Counted from the stretch's first letter, positions 1 to 5,482 are shown. The stretch is DNA of 9,450 nucleotides from an uncultured Parasutterella sp. (GCA_900766055.1 CAAFTZ010000041.1:1-9450), one strand, 5' to 3'. Numbers and translations are program-made. Notes: generated from the letters alone by a model not told the origin.

Positions 1-117
1 AACGGAATCAAAATCAAAGGAAGTAAACATCTAAGGAGAAGACAGAAACAACTTTCAAGGCAGCAACGGAAACTGGCGAAGAAACAGCACCCGAGATCCA
101 AAGGTGACAAAACGCCA
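1..117 (+). pseudogene. tnpB: TnpB (IS200/IS605 OrfB) central fragment, cut by an IS110-type insertion
   Basis: Frame 1 is open from the window edge and reads NGIKIKGSKHLRRRQKQLSR, then QQRKLAKKQHPRSKGDKTP. This is the basic helical segment that follows the first RuvC motif (GIDLG) in TnpB proteins. That motif and its catalytic Asp would lie just left of the window. The match to TnpB stops at about base 117, where the IS110-type element begins; the reading frame then runs into the element and stops at 197-199. The missing continuation (SKNYIKQSRKVGKLYRKI) is found in frame at about 1655. TnpB is an RNA-guided DNA nuclease of IS200/IS605 transposons. The gene is inactive as it stands, unless the insertion excises. 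The exact break is uncertain by up to about 20 bases, because a 6-bp repeat (96-101 and 1657-1662) also restores the frame. Confidence 0.83.
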
Positions 118-462
118 ATCTCTGGAACCCCTGCAGTTGTCAAGCACTTTAGGATAAAGTTTTCCTTTAGTCTTGCGAAGCAAGACCTGTTTGCATAATT
201 TTTTGATTGTCTAGGTATCTTTTTCGAGGTTAAATGCGTCTGCTGTTGCATACAGAAGAGGCCAATCTACCAATCTCTCCAGGCTGTTTCAAGAACCTCA
301 ATTGATTCTATTTGCCTACCATGAACTTCAAGATCAGTCCGCTCGTGCCCCTTAAAATCTGATAGCTGCAACGCTAATTGCGTTTTTCGGGCTGTGGAGC
401 GGGCCTTTCGGCTTTCTCATGCTTAGTTGTAGACGATTGTGCTCGAACTGTAAGTTAAATCT
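118..462 (-). ncRNA. Non-coding end of the IS110-type element; candidate bridge RNA
   Basis: This 345-base stretch has no credible gene and follows the transposase stop on the minus strand. In IS1111-type elements this end is where the guide (bridge) RNA is encoded. Visible structure includes perfect hairpins at 170-186 (7-bp stem, GAA loop), 243-255 (CTGT/ACAG, extendable to 239-259 across one mismatch), 370-384 (AACGC/GCGTT) and 403-412 (GCC/GGC with a tetraloop). Two tandem segments copy the sequence at the left insertion boundary: GCCAATCT at 261-268 (same as 114-121) and CCAATCTCT at 270-278 (same as 115-123). They flank the 239-259 hairpin on one side, as a guide strand in an internal loop would. 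The RNA's ends, strand and fold are inferred. Confidence 0.45.
123..132 (+). repeat. Subterminal inverted repeat of the IS110-type element, transposase-downstream end
   Basis: TGGAACCCCT here is the perfect inverse of 1638-1647. It lies about 3-5 bp inside the inferred element end. Subterminal rather than terminal repeats are a mark of the IS1111 subgroup. Confidence 0.8.
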
Positions 463-1575
463 TTAGCTCCCTTTGGACAATGAGCATTTCGCGACCCCCG
501 CTATTTTTGGGTTATATGGTTTGCTACTGATAAGAATAGCTCTAACGGTCCGTAAAAGCTTTGCGGCAACGGCGCATACTAGTTTTCCCCACGGCATTTT
601 TTCTTTTTGCTTCTTCAAAATCCACTTCGTTAACTGTTTGGATTTTAATTTTCCACAAGTGGCCAAGCGGATCACACATCCAGCCCCTTGCACCATTAAA
701 GACCTCATTGTCCTGTCTCCACGATGGGTGATTTTTCCTTTTTTCTCATTGTGCCCTGTGGCAATGCTTCTTGGTACCAAGCCATAATAGGCAGGAAAAT
801 CTTTGGGATTTTTAAATCTCTTGATGTCTCCAATCGTTGCACGAAGTCTGCAACTGCAGATTGTTCCCAGTCCCGGAATCGTTTGAATTAGCTGGCAAAC
901 TTTATCGTTCTTAGCCAACACCTCAAGAGTTTTGGTGATTTTATTCAAGACCTTTTGAGTCGTTTGTGCGTGTGTGACCATGTCAACGAGACTTTCCCTC
1001 AGTTCCTCCGGAAAAGCTGCGTGATTTTCAATCAGATCTTTCAATTGAGCTTTCCCGCTGATTCCTTTCGATATATTCAATCCCCAGGCTTGGCAAATCC
1101 CTTTTAAAGACACAATGGTCTGTCTATATTGTTTGATATATTGTTCCCGCAGCGTTGTTAAGCTCGCGTACTTTTGTTGCTCTATATCTTTGGCTTTGAT
1201 TGTCCTCAGCTGTTTATCTTGGGCTAGAAAAGCCAGAGCTTGAGCATCATTTAAATCAGTTTTTTGGCCTGAATAATGATTTTCAACGTAGTTCTGTACA
1301 TTCTTGCCGCCGATAACCAGACAACGATGCCCCCAAGCCTCTAACTTTTGAACTAAATAATTCATTTCAGTGCACGGCTCCATGGCGAACGTCGTAGGAC
1401 TAAGCGCCTGGGCACTTTTCTCGAGCTCAGAATAGTCAAGCCGGTCGATGCAGACCACTTCACCATCTGTTGTTAACAGAGCAGCACTGACACAATTCTT
1501 AGCTAAATCTATACCGATGGCTTCGTATTCGAGATCTGTATCGATAGTTTTTGCGAGTATCCTTCTAACTGACAT
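463..1575 (-). CDS. IS110-family (IS1111-like) DEDD transposase/recombinase
   Basis: This 370-residue protein moves the insertion sequence, in this family under guidance of an element-encoded RNA. The N-terminal RuvC-like domain shows the DEDD set: D23 in GIDLAK, E66 in FAMEPCTEM, and D107 and D110 in KTDLNDA. A coiled, charged middle (about 130-225) follows. The C-terminal Transposase_20 domain begins with a helix-hairpin-helix-like IPGLG (233-237) and contains YYGLVPRSIATGHNEKKGK and ITHRGDRTMRSLMVQGAG. The start chosen is ATG at 1575, because AGAGGTG (1581-1587) sits just upstream. An open frame continues upstream to 1662 but runs through the element end. Where relatives usually read S-S-G or S-T-G in the C-terminal domain, this protein has A272-T273-G274, with a serine only at 270. 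All other features look intact. Confidence 0.93.
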   Translation of the reverse strand: MSVRRILAKTIDTDLEYEAIGIDLAKNCVSAALLTTDGEVVCIDRLDYSELEKSAQALSPTTFAMEPCTEMNYLVQKLEAWGHRCLVIGGKNVQNYVENHYSGQKTDLNDAQALAFLAQDKQLRTIKAKDIEQQKYASLTTLREQYIKQYRQTIVSLKGICQAWGLNISKGISGKAQLKDLIENHAAFPEELRESLVDMVTHAQTTQKVLNKITKTLEVLAKNDKVCQLIQTIPGLGTICSCRLRATIGDIKRFKNPKDFPAYYGLVPRSIATGHNEKKGKITHRGDRTMRSLMVQGAGCVIRLATCGKLKSKQLTKWILKKQKEKMPWGKLVCAVAAKLLRTVRAILISSKPYNPKIAGVAKCSLSKGS

Positions 1576-1580
1576 GGAAT

Positions 1581-1587
1581 CACCTCT
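1581..1587 (-). promoter_or_regulatory. Ribosome binding site fixing the transposase start
   Basis: On the minus strand AGAGGTG lies 5 bases before the ATG at 1575. It favours this start over the upstream TTG at 1662, which would place 29 extra residues across the element end. Confidence 0.6.
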
Positions 1588-1637
1588 AATGAGAACTTTG
1601 TCACTTTCATTTGCTCTCTCTATTTCGTTGGGAGCAA

Positions 1638-1647
1638 AGGGGTTCCA
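1638..1647 (-). repeat. Subterminal inverted repeat of the IS110-type element, transposase-upstream end
   Basis: On the minus strand this reads TGGAACCCCT, identical to 123-132. It lies about 4-7 bp inside the inferred element end at 1651-1654. Confidence 0.8.
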
Positions 1648-1654
1648 TGTCATT

Positions 1655-2188
1655 AAATCCAAGAACTACATCAAACAGTCAAGGAAAGTAGGAAAGCTAT
1701 ACCGAAAGATCAAGGCTCAAAGGCTCGATGAGAATGAAAAGTTATCAACCGTGCTCGTCCGCCATTTCAGGGTTATATGCTTAGAGACGCTGAATGTTAA
1801 GGGAATGATGTCGAATCATCGCTTGGCAAAAGCTGTGTCAGACAACAGTCCCTACGCTCTGAAAGAGATGATCAAGAGAAAATCAGCCCTGCGAGAAAGG
1901 ACTGTTGTTGAAGCGGATCAGTTCTATGCGAGCTCGAAAACCTGCAGAAGATGCGGCGCGGTAAACAAAGACCTTAAGCTCAGCGACAGGATTTTCGTCT
2001 GTCCCAAGTGCGGTTTTACCGAGGATAGAGACGTACACGCCGCAAAGAACTTGACTGAGGTATACACCAACAGAGTAGGGTCAGCTAGCCCCAAACTCTT
2101 AAAACTCAAGCCTGTGGATCTGACGGCTCTGTTAGACGATTTAGCAATAAATGGTCTGGCAACCAGCAGGGTTGAAGCAGGAGTTTAA
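1655..2188 (+). pseudogene. tnpB: TnpB (IS200/IS605 OrfB) C-terminal part, separated from its N-terminus
   Basis: The frame resumes with KSKNYIKQSRKVGKLYRKI and continues to a stop at 2186-2188. It contains the second RuvC motif region (VICLETLNVKGMM, with the catalytic Glu), then HRLAKAVSD, and a zinc-ribbon with two Cys pairs (SSKTCRRCG and FVCPKCG). The third RuvC motif is EDRDVHAAKN, where the family usually has DRDxNAA, so an Asn is replaced by His. The C-terminus ends INGLATSRVEAGV and looks complete. The open frame extends back to 1448 inside the insertion sequence, but that part is antisense to the transposase and is not TnpB. Without RuvC-I this fragment should not cleave DNA. Confidence 0.87.
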
Positions 2189-2196
2189 TTAGAGAT

Positions 2197-2228
2197 CTAC
2201 TTTATAGATTTTTGTAGATTTAAAGTAG
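2197..2228 (+). repeat. Inverted repeat just after tnpB; possible IS200/IS605 right-end hairpin
   Basis: CTACTTTA (2197-2204) and TAAAGTAG (2221-2228) are perfect inverse repeats with a 16-base loop, starting 9 bases after the tnpB stop. IS200/IS605 ends carry hairpins, and the omega RNA used by TnpB normally spans the tnpB 3' end and this region. The site could equally be a weak terminator. The exact right end of the transposon cannot be set from sequence alone. Confidence 0.4.
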
Positions 2229-2252
2229 CGGCTTTTGTTTGTCTAGTCTTTC

Positions 2253-2282
2253 TTGACCAAGGGGGAAAAAAGTAAACATAAA
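2253..2282 (+). promoter_or_regulatory. Possible hicAB promoter
   Basis: TTGACC (2253-2258, 5 of 6 to the -35 consensus) and CATAAA (2277-2282, 4 of 6 to the -10) are 18 bases apart. A second -35-like TTGACT at 2285-2290 has no good -10 partner. Half-sites AGTAAACA (2271-2278) and TTGTTACT (2318-2325) are nearly inverse and could be an operator, since HicB antitoxins commonly repress their own operon. This is a weak assignment. Confidence 0.3.
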
Positions 2283-2337
2283 AGTTGACTAAATAATAAA
2301 AAATGTTTTCTATCCAATTGTTACTGAGGAGTTTTGG

Positions 2338-2511
2338 ATGAAATATGGCCAGTTCATCAAAGCTCTTAAGGACAAGGGCGTGAAGGTTGAGGATCGCACA
2401 AGACATCTGAAGCTTTCTTACGGCGGCAAGCAAACAGGTTGCAAAAGGCATCCGGCGGAAGAGAATCCTCTGATGCTTCTAACTAAAATTTTGAAGCAGC
2501 TCGGCCTTTGA
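2338..2511 (+). CDS. hicA: HicA-type mRNA interferase toxin
   Basis: This 57-residue protein belongs to the HicA family of small double-stranded-RNA-binding-fold toxins that cut mRNA and stop translation. The start ATG is preceded by GAGGA at about 2326-2330. The protein reads MKYGQFIKALKDKGVKVEDR and then TRHLKLSYGGKQTGCKRHPA, ending ILKQLGL. The length, the RHLKL segment with the presumed catalytic His at residue 23, the RHP motif and the C-terminal ILKQLGL all match the short E. coli-type HicA. No damage is visible, so it should be functional. It lies 52 bases before hicB, in the usual toxin-first order. Its antitoxin partner is frameshifted, which makes tolerance of this gene a puzzle. 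Confidence 0.9.
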   Translation: MKYGQFIKALKDKGVKVEDRTRHLKLSYGGKQTGCKRHPAEENPLMLLTKILKQLGL

Positions 2512-2551
2512 ACTTAAGTAGCAGGCGGGAGGATTCCCGCCTTTCACGATA

Positions 2552-2566
2552 TTGGAGGTTCATGTG
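2552..2566 (+). promoter_or_regulatory. Ribosome binding site and GTG start of hicB
   Basis: TTGGAGG (2552-2558) is a strong ribosome binding site 5 bases before GTG at 2564-2566. An ATG at 2562 is out of frame and followed at once by TGA. The TTG at 2552 lies within the binding site itself, so GTG is the best start, giving MRFSYPCEV. Confidence 0.65.
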
Positions 2567-2990
2567 AGATTTTCTTACCCTTGTGAAGTATCGAGAGATT
2601 CTGAGACCGGTCAGGTTATCCTGGAATGTAAAAATCCTTCAGCCTTTGCTTTCGGAGACAGTTTAGAAGAGGCCGTGAAAGAGATGCACTCCCTTTTGCT
2701 CGATTGCGTTTCCGACTATATTGGTGAAGGGAAAATTTTTCCAACCATCACAAAACCAGCAAAAAAAGAATGAAGTGTCTGTCGAGTTAACTCCAAGCGA
2801 AACCGTCAAGGTTTTGTTTCTTAATTCCATAGTCGAAACCAAGACAAAACCTATCCAAATCGCCAGACGCTTAGGAATAGCCAAGCAAGAAGTTACTCGT
2901 ATCTTGAATCCGAGACAGAAAACTAAGATTGATACTTTAGAAAAAGCAATCGAAGCTACCGGGAAAAAATTGACTTATTCAATAACCTGA
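2564..2990 (+). pseudogene. hicB: HicB-type antitoxin, frameshifted at an A7 run
   Basis: HicB antitoxins bind HicA through an N-terminal RNase H-like domain and repress the operon through a C-terminal DNA-binding domain. The first frame (2564-2773, 69 codons) encodes MRFSYPCEVSRDSETGQVIL through FPTITKPAKK and then stops at TGA 2771-2773. The rest of the family pattern continues in the +1 frame from the A run at 2761-2767: NEVSVELTPSETVKVLFLNS, then the helix-turn-helix PIQIARRLGIAKQEVTRILN, ending at 2988-2990. Removing one A from the run gives a single 141-residue protein, close to E. coli HicB. Both halves are well preserved, so the change is recent, a sequencing error, or corrected by slippage. 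The C-terminal part has no good start or ribosome binding site of its own. Confidence 0.85.
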
Positions 2991-3016
2991 CGGATATCAA
3001 TAACAAATTCGAATTG

Positions 3017-3060
3017 AATTCCCGTTTGCAGATGGCGGACATCCAGACGGGAATTTTTTT
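3017..3060 (+). terminator. Intrinsic terminator after hicAB
   Basis: AATTCCCGTTTG (3017-3028) pairs with CAGACGGGAATT (3044-3055), 12 pairs with one G-T wobble. An inner stem GATG/CATC (3031-3034, 3040-3043) extends it, and seven T follow (3054-3060). It begins 26 bases after the hicB stop and separates the toxin-antitoxin block from leuA. Confidence 0.85.
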
Positions 3061-3175
3061 AGTTTTCTGCATTTTCCTGCTCCACTAAATATCTGTAGTG
3101 AATTAAGCCTTGTTGTCCTCTTCCCATCTAAAATTGAAAATAGATTTCACTCGAAAAAAAAGGTGTAATTCGTCA

Positions 3176-3236
3176 GACACTTTCGGGGACGCAGCAGGAG
3201 GCTCCGACAAGGAGAGTGTATTTGCTCGAAAGTGTC
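3176..3236 (+). promoter_or_regulatory. Large hairpin in the leuA leader, function unknown
   Basis: GACACTTTCG (3176-3185) and CGAAAGTGTC (3227-3236) form a perfect 10-bp stem. AGCA/TGCT (3193-3196, 3223-3226) continues it beyond a 7-base bulge, and CTCC/GGAG (3202-3205, 3211-3214) forms an apical hairpin with loop GACAA. The apical GGAG is part of a ribosome-binding-like AAGGAG. A short frame from TTG 3222 (or GTG 3216) to TAG 3249-3251 follows, but this is only suggestive. There is no T run after the stem, so it is not an ordinary terminator. It lies 80 bases before leuA and is a candidate regulatory leader. No known riboswitch class was recognised; it lacks a T-box consensus. The rest of 2991-3315 holds only the terminator and no credible gene. 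Confidence 0.5.
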
Positions 3237-3315
3237 GCTGTTCAAAGGTAGGGCAGAGACGTTTACGCTGCTTTTCAGTGAGGCTCAGATCTCAACAATT
3301 TTTGTGGCTAAAACA

Positions 3316-4875
3316 ATGACAACTGCAAGAGACAAGCTTTTTATTTTCGATACAACCCTTCGTGACGGAGAACAAAGCCCGGGCGCAAGCATGAGCCCGC
3401 AGGATAAACTCCGTATCGCCAAGCAGCTCGAATTTCTCGGCGTTGATGTGATCGAGGCCGGTTTTGCTGCTGCCTCTCCCGGAGACTTTGAATCCATCTG
3501 CGCAATTTCCAAGGTGATTCGCAACTCCACGGTTTGTTCGCTTGCCCGAGCAAATCCTTCCGATGTGAGAAAAGCCGGCGAGGCTATTGCCGCCGCTCCG
3601 AGACGCCGCATACATACGTTCATTGCAACTTCTCCGCTTCACATGGAGAAGAAGCTCAACATGACGCCGGAGCAGGTAATCTCTCGTGCTGTTGAAGCCA
3701 TTCGCATAGCAAAGGAATACACCGACGATATCGAGTTTTCTTGCGAAGACGCTTCTCGCTCGCAGCCTGAATTCCTTTACCGCATCATTGAAGCGGCGAT
3801 TCGCGAAGGTGCAACGACGATCAATATTCCTGATACCGTCGGATACGCAGTTCCGTCCGAGTTCGGCGCTTTTGTTCGTGATTTGCGTGAACACGTCTAT
3901 AACTCCGATCAGGCCGTTTGGTCCGTTCACTGCCATAATGATCTCGGACTTGCTGTGGCCAACTCCTTGTCCGGTGTAGTCCACGGCGGCGCTCGTCAGA
4001 TCGAGTGCTCCATCAACGGTCTTGGCGAAAGAGCGGGTAACTGCGCTTTAGAAGAAGTCGTCATGGCGGTTAAGACCCGTAATGACTTCTTTAAGCTCGG
4101 CGTTGACATCAATACTCGTCAGCTCGTTCCGACTTCAAAACTCGTATCTTCTGTCACCGGCTTCCCCATCCAGCCGAACAAAGCGGTTGTCGGTTCAAAT
4201 GCCTTCTCGCATGCTTCCGGCATTCATCAGGACGGCGTGATCAAGCATCGCGAAACCTACGAAATCATGACCGCAGAAGATGTGGGCTGGACAAGCAATC
4301 GTATGGTGCTCGGCAAGCTCTCCGGCAGAAGTGCTTTCCGTCAGCGTGTGCGTGAGCTGGGCATTCCGACAAAGAGCGAAGCCGAAATCGACGACGCATT
4401 TGCTCGATTCAAAGATTTGGCCGATAGAAAAGTTCAGATCTTTGATGAAGACATTCAGTCGCTCTTCGATGCTAAGAATATCCAGCCTCAGGAAATCTCC
4501 TTCGTTTCTCTGAAACAGGAAAGCCAAACCGGTAAGACACCGGTGGCCGAAGTGACCTATATGGATCACGGAGAGCAAAGAGTAGGTCGTGCCGAAGGCA
4601 ACGGGCCGGTCGACGCAACGTTCCAAGCCATTGAGAGTTGCGCCAAGAGCGGAGCAGAACTTCTGCTCTTCTCGATTAACGCTCTGACTAAGGGCGCCGA
4701 AGCCCAAGGCGAAGTGACGGTTCGCTTGTCGGTCGGCGGCCGCGTCGTTAACGGCAACGGTTCTGACCCCGATGTGCTGGCGGCTTCTGCCAAAGCTTAC
4801 TTAGATGCTCTGAATAAGCTTGCTAAAGTGGATGATCGCAAGAATCCTCAGTTCGATCACGAACCGACTCCTTAA
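3316..4875 (+). CDS. leuA: 2-isopropylmalate synthase
   Basis: This 519-residue enzyme condenses acetyl-CoA with 2-oxoisovalerate to give 2-isopropylmalate, the first committed step of leucine synthesis in the cytoplasm. The HMGL-like TIM barrel begins with IFDTTLRDGEQSPGA (R16, D17; metal-binding D12). The metal-binding HCHNDLG is at 205-211, followed by GLGERAGNCALEEV (N242) and SGIHQDGVIKH. The C-terminal LeuA dimer domain (about 390-505) is the family's leucine-feedback domain. ATG at 3316 gives the usual N-terminus MTTARDKLFIFDTT and the normal length. The open frame extends back to 3232, but the extra 28 residues are not family-like. No good ribosome binding site precedes this ATG, which with the structured leader hints at translational or RNA-level control. 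Confidence 0.98.
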   Translation: MTTARDKLFIFDTTLRDGEQSPGASMSPQDKLRIAKQLEFLGVDVIEAGFAAASPGDFESICAISKVIRNSTVCSLARANPSDVRKAGEAIAAAPRRRIHTFIATSPLHMEKKLNMTPEQVISRAVEAIRIAKEYTDDIEFSCEDASRSQPEFLYRIIEAAIREGATTINIPDTVGYAVPSEFGAFVRDLREHVYNSDQAVWSVHCHNDLGLAVANSLSGVVHGGARQIECSINGLGERAGNCALEEVVMAVKTRNDFFKLGVDINTRQLVPTSKLVSSVTGFPIQPNKAVVGSNAFSHASGIHQDGVIKHRETYEIMTAEDVGWTSNRMVLGKLSGRSAFRQRVRELGIPTKSEAEIDDAFARFKDLADRKVQIFDEDIQSLFDAKNIQPQEISFVSLKQESQTGKTPVAEVTYMDHGEQRVGRAEGNGPVDATFQAIESCAKSGAELLLFSINALTKGAEAQGEVTVRLSVGGRVVNGNGSDPDVLAASAKAYLDALNKLAKVDDRKNPQFDHEPTP

Positions 4876-4900
4876 GTTCTGAGTTACGGGTAGATTGACA

Positions 4901-4922
4901 GACGGGCGCTTCGGCGCCCGTC
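4901..4922 (+). other. UUCG-tetraloop hairpin between leuA and the TfoX-like gene
   Basis: GACGGGCGC and GCGCCCGTC form a perfect 9-bp GC-rich stem closed by TTCG. It starts 25 bases after the leuA stop. No T run follows; the next bases are GCTGTAAGGAG, which holds the ribosome binding site of the next gene. It is more likely an mRNA-stabilising or attenuating hairpin than a full intrinsic terminator. Confidence 0.6.
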
Positions 4923-4939
4923 GCTGTAAGGAGAAAAAG

Positions 4940-5365
4940 ATGGCTTCAGACGCAGAAATGGCAGCCTATATTGCGGATATGCTCAGTCCGTTAGGAGAGG
5001 TTCGGATAAAGCGAATGTTCGGAGAATACTGTTTCTACGTGAACGAGAAACCGGTCGGCTTTCTGTGTGACAATGAAGTTCTCGTCAAAACCAATGCAGA
5101 GATGAGAGCACTGCATCCTGAAATGCCTCAAAAACTGCTTTTTGACGGAGCGTTCAATCCGATGTGGCTGATTGATAATCCCGATGATCGTGAAGCTGTC
5201 GAACGATATTTCGGCATTGCTGCGAAGATGCTTCCGGCACCGAAGCCGAAGAAGCCGAGAGCGTTGAAAAAGCCCGTAAAAACAAGAAAGTATCGGGACG
5301 GGGAGGGCTCTCCTCTGAATGATCCCGCCGTCATGGGCGACGATACGAGAAAAAACAGTGACTAA
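4940..5365 (+). CDS. TfoX/Sxy N-terminal domain protein
   Basis: This 141-residue protein carries the TfoX N-terminal domain over residues about 5-100: YIADMLSPLGEVRIKRMFGE, then YCFYVNEKPVGFLCDNEVLV and LVKTNAEM. RMFGEYxFYVNxKxVGFLxD is the recognisable core. The C-terminal TfoX domain found in competence regulators is absent. In its place is a Lys/Pro-rich basic tail (about 103-141, with PKPKKPRALKKPVKTRK) that could bind nucleic acid. ATG 4940 follows AAGGAG (4928-4933) at good spacing. The frame is open upstream to 4895, but that would cross the UUCG hairpin. Single-domain TfoX-like proteins are widespread and mostly uncharacterised, so a role in competence should not be assumed. It probably shares a transcript with leuA. 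Confidence 0.85.
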   Translation: MASDAEMAAYIADMLSPLGEVRIKRMFGEYCFYVNEKPVGFLCDNEVLVKTNAEMRALHPEMPQKLLFDGAFNPMWLIDNPDDREAVERYFGIAAKMLPAPKPKKPRALKKPVKTRKYRDGEGSPLNDPAVMGDDTRKNSD

Positions 5366-5412
5366 AAGTTAAGGATCTGATGGAAAACGAGGAGAAGAAT
5401 TGATTTTTTAGA

Positions 5413-5418
5413 TATAAT
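5413..5418 (+). promoter_or_regulatory. Probable -10 box of the rpsO promoter
   Basis: A perfect TATAAT lies at 5413-5418 in an AT-rich stretch, 48 bases after the preceding stop. No convincing -35 is seen at 16-18 bases upstream, where the sequence is GAGGAGAA. Transcription would start near 5425, giving a leader of about 70 bases. Confidence 0.5.
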
Positions 5419-5420
5419 CT

Positions 5421-5482
5421 CGACTCGTTTTAAACACGCTCCGGCGTATTTTCCGTCAGAGTCGCTAGTAACGCCGAAAGGC
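5421..5482 (+). promoter_or_regulatory. Structured rpsO leader, candidate S15 autoregulatory site
   Basis: CGACTC (5421-5426) pairs with GAGTCG (5459-5464). Inside it, ACGC/GCGT (5436-5439, 5444-5447) forms a small hairpin. GCC-GAAA-GGC (5473-5482) is a GNRA hairpin just before the AAAGGA ribosome binding site. GGCGT (5443-5447) could pair instead with ACGCC (5471-5475), an alternative pseudoknot-like fold reaching the ribosome binding region. S15 is known to repress its own mRNA through leader structures in several bacteria. That this leader does so is inferred. Confidence 0.45.

Larger units (their letters stand above)
118..1653 (-). mobile_element. IS110-family (IS1111-like) insertion sequence inside tnpB
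   Basis: An element of about 1.54 kb separates the two halves of tnpB. It contains one DEDD transposase on the minus strand, a short upstream end (about 80 bp) and a long downstream non-coding end (about 345 bp). A 10-bp inverted repeat, TGGAACCCCT at 123-132 and its complement at 1638-1647, lies a few bases inside each end. Subterminal repeats and a long non-coding segment after the transposase are features of the IS1111 subgroup. Candidate ends that restore the tnpB frame are 118/1651, with an AT core at 118-119 and 1652-1653, or 118/1654. With the AT core the restored peptide reads GDKTPIKSKNY. No longer target duplication is needed, as usual for this family. A third option is the ATCCAA repeat at 96-101 and 1657-1662. 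Confidence 0.85.

Noticed and set aside
118..300. CRISPR-like repeat from the CCAATCT copies
   Set aside because: There are only two short adjacent copies, without regular spacing or spacers; they are better explained as guide-like matches to the insertion boundary.
473..787. A 104-codon plus-strand frame
   Set aside because: It is antisense to the well-supported transposase and resembles no family.
1448..2188. A 246-codon open frame suggesting a TnpB with a new N-terminus
   Set aside because: Bases before about 1655 belong to the insertion sequence and are antisense to its transposase; only the 3' part is TnpB.
2761..2773. Programmed -1 ribosomal frameshift in hicB like that of dnaX
   Set aside because: The downstream half is in the +1 frame, not -1, so a classic -1 slip on the A run gives the wrong frame; loss of one A or transcript slippage fits better.
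3232..3315. N-terminal extension of LeuA
   Set aside because: The family N-terminus begins at the 3316 ATG; the extension is unlike known synthases and would start inside the leader stem.
3110..3319. A 69-codon frame ending on the leuA ATG
   Set aside because: It starts at a TTG without a ribosome binding site and crosses the leader hairpin; its composition is not protein-like.
3292..3984. A 230-codon minus-strand frame opposite leuA
   Set aside because: It is a shadow of leuA codon bias with no recognisable motifs and no ribosome binding site.
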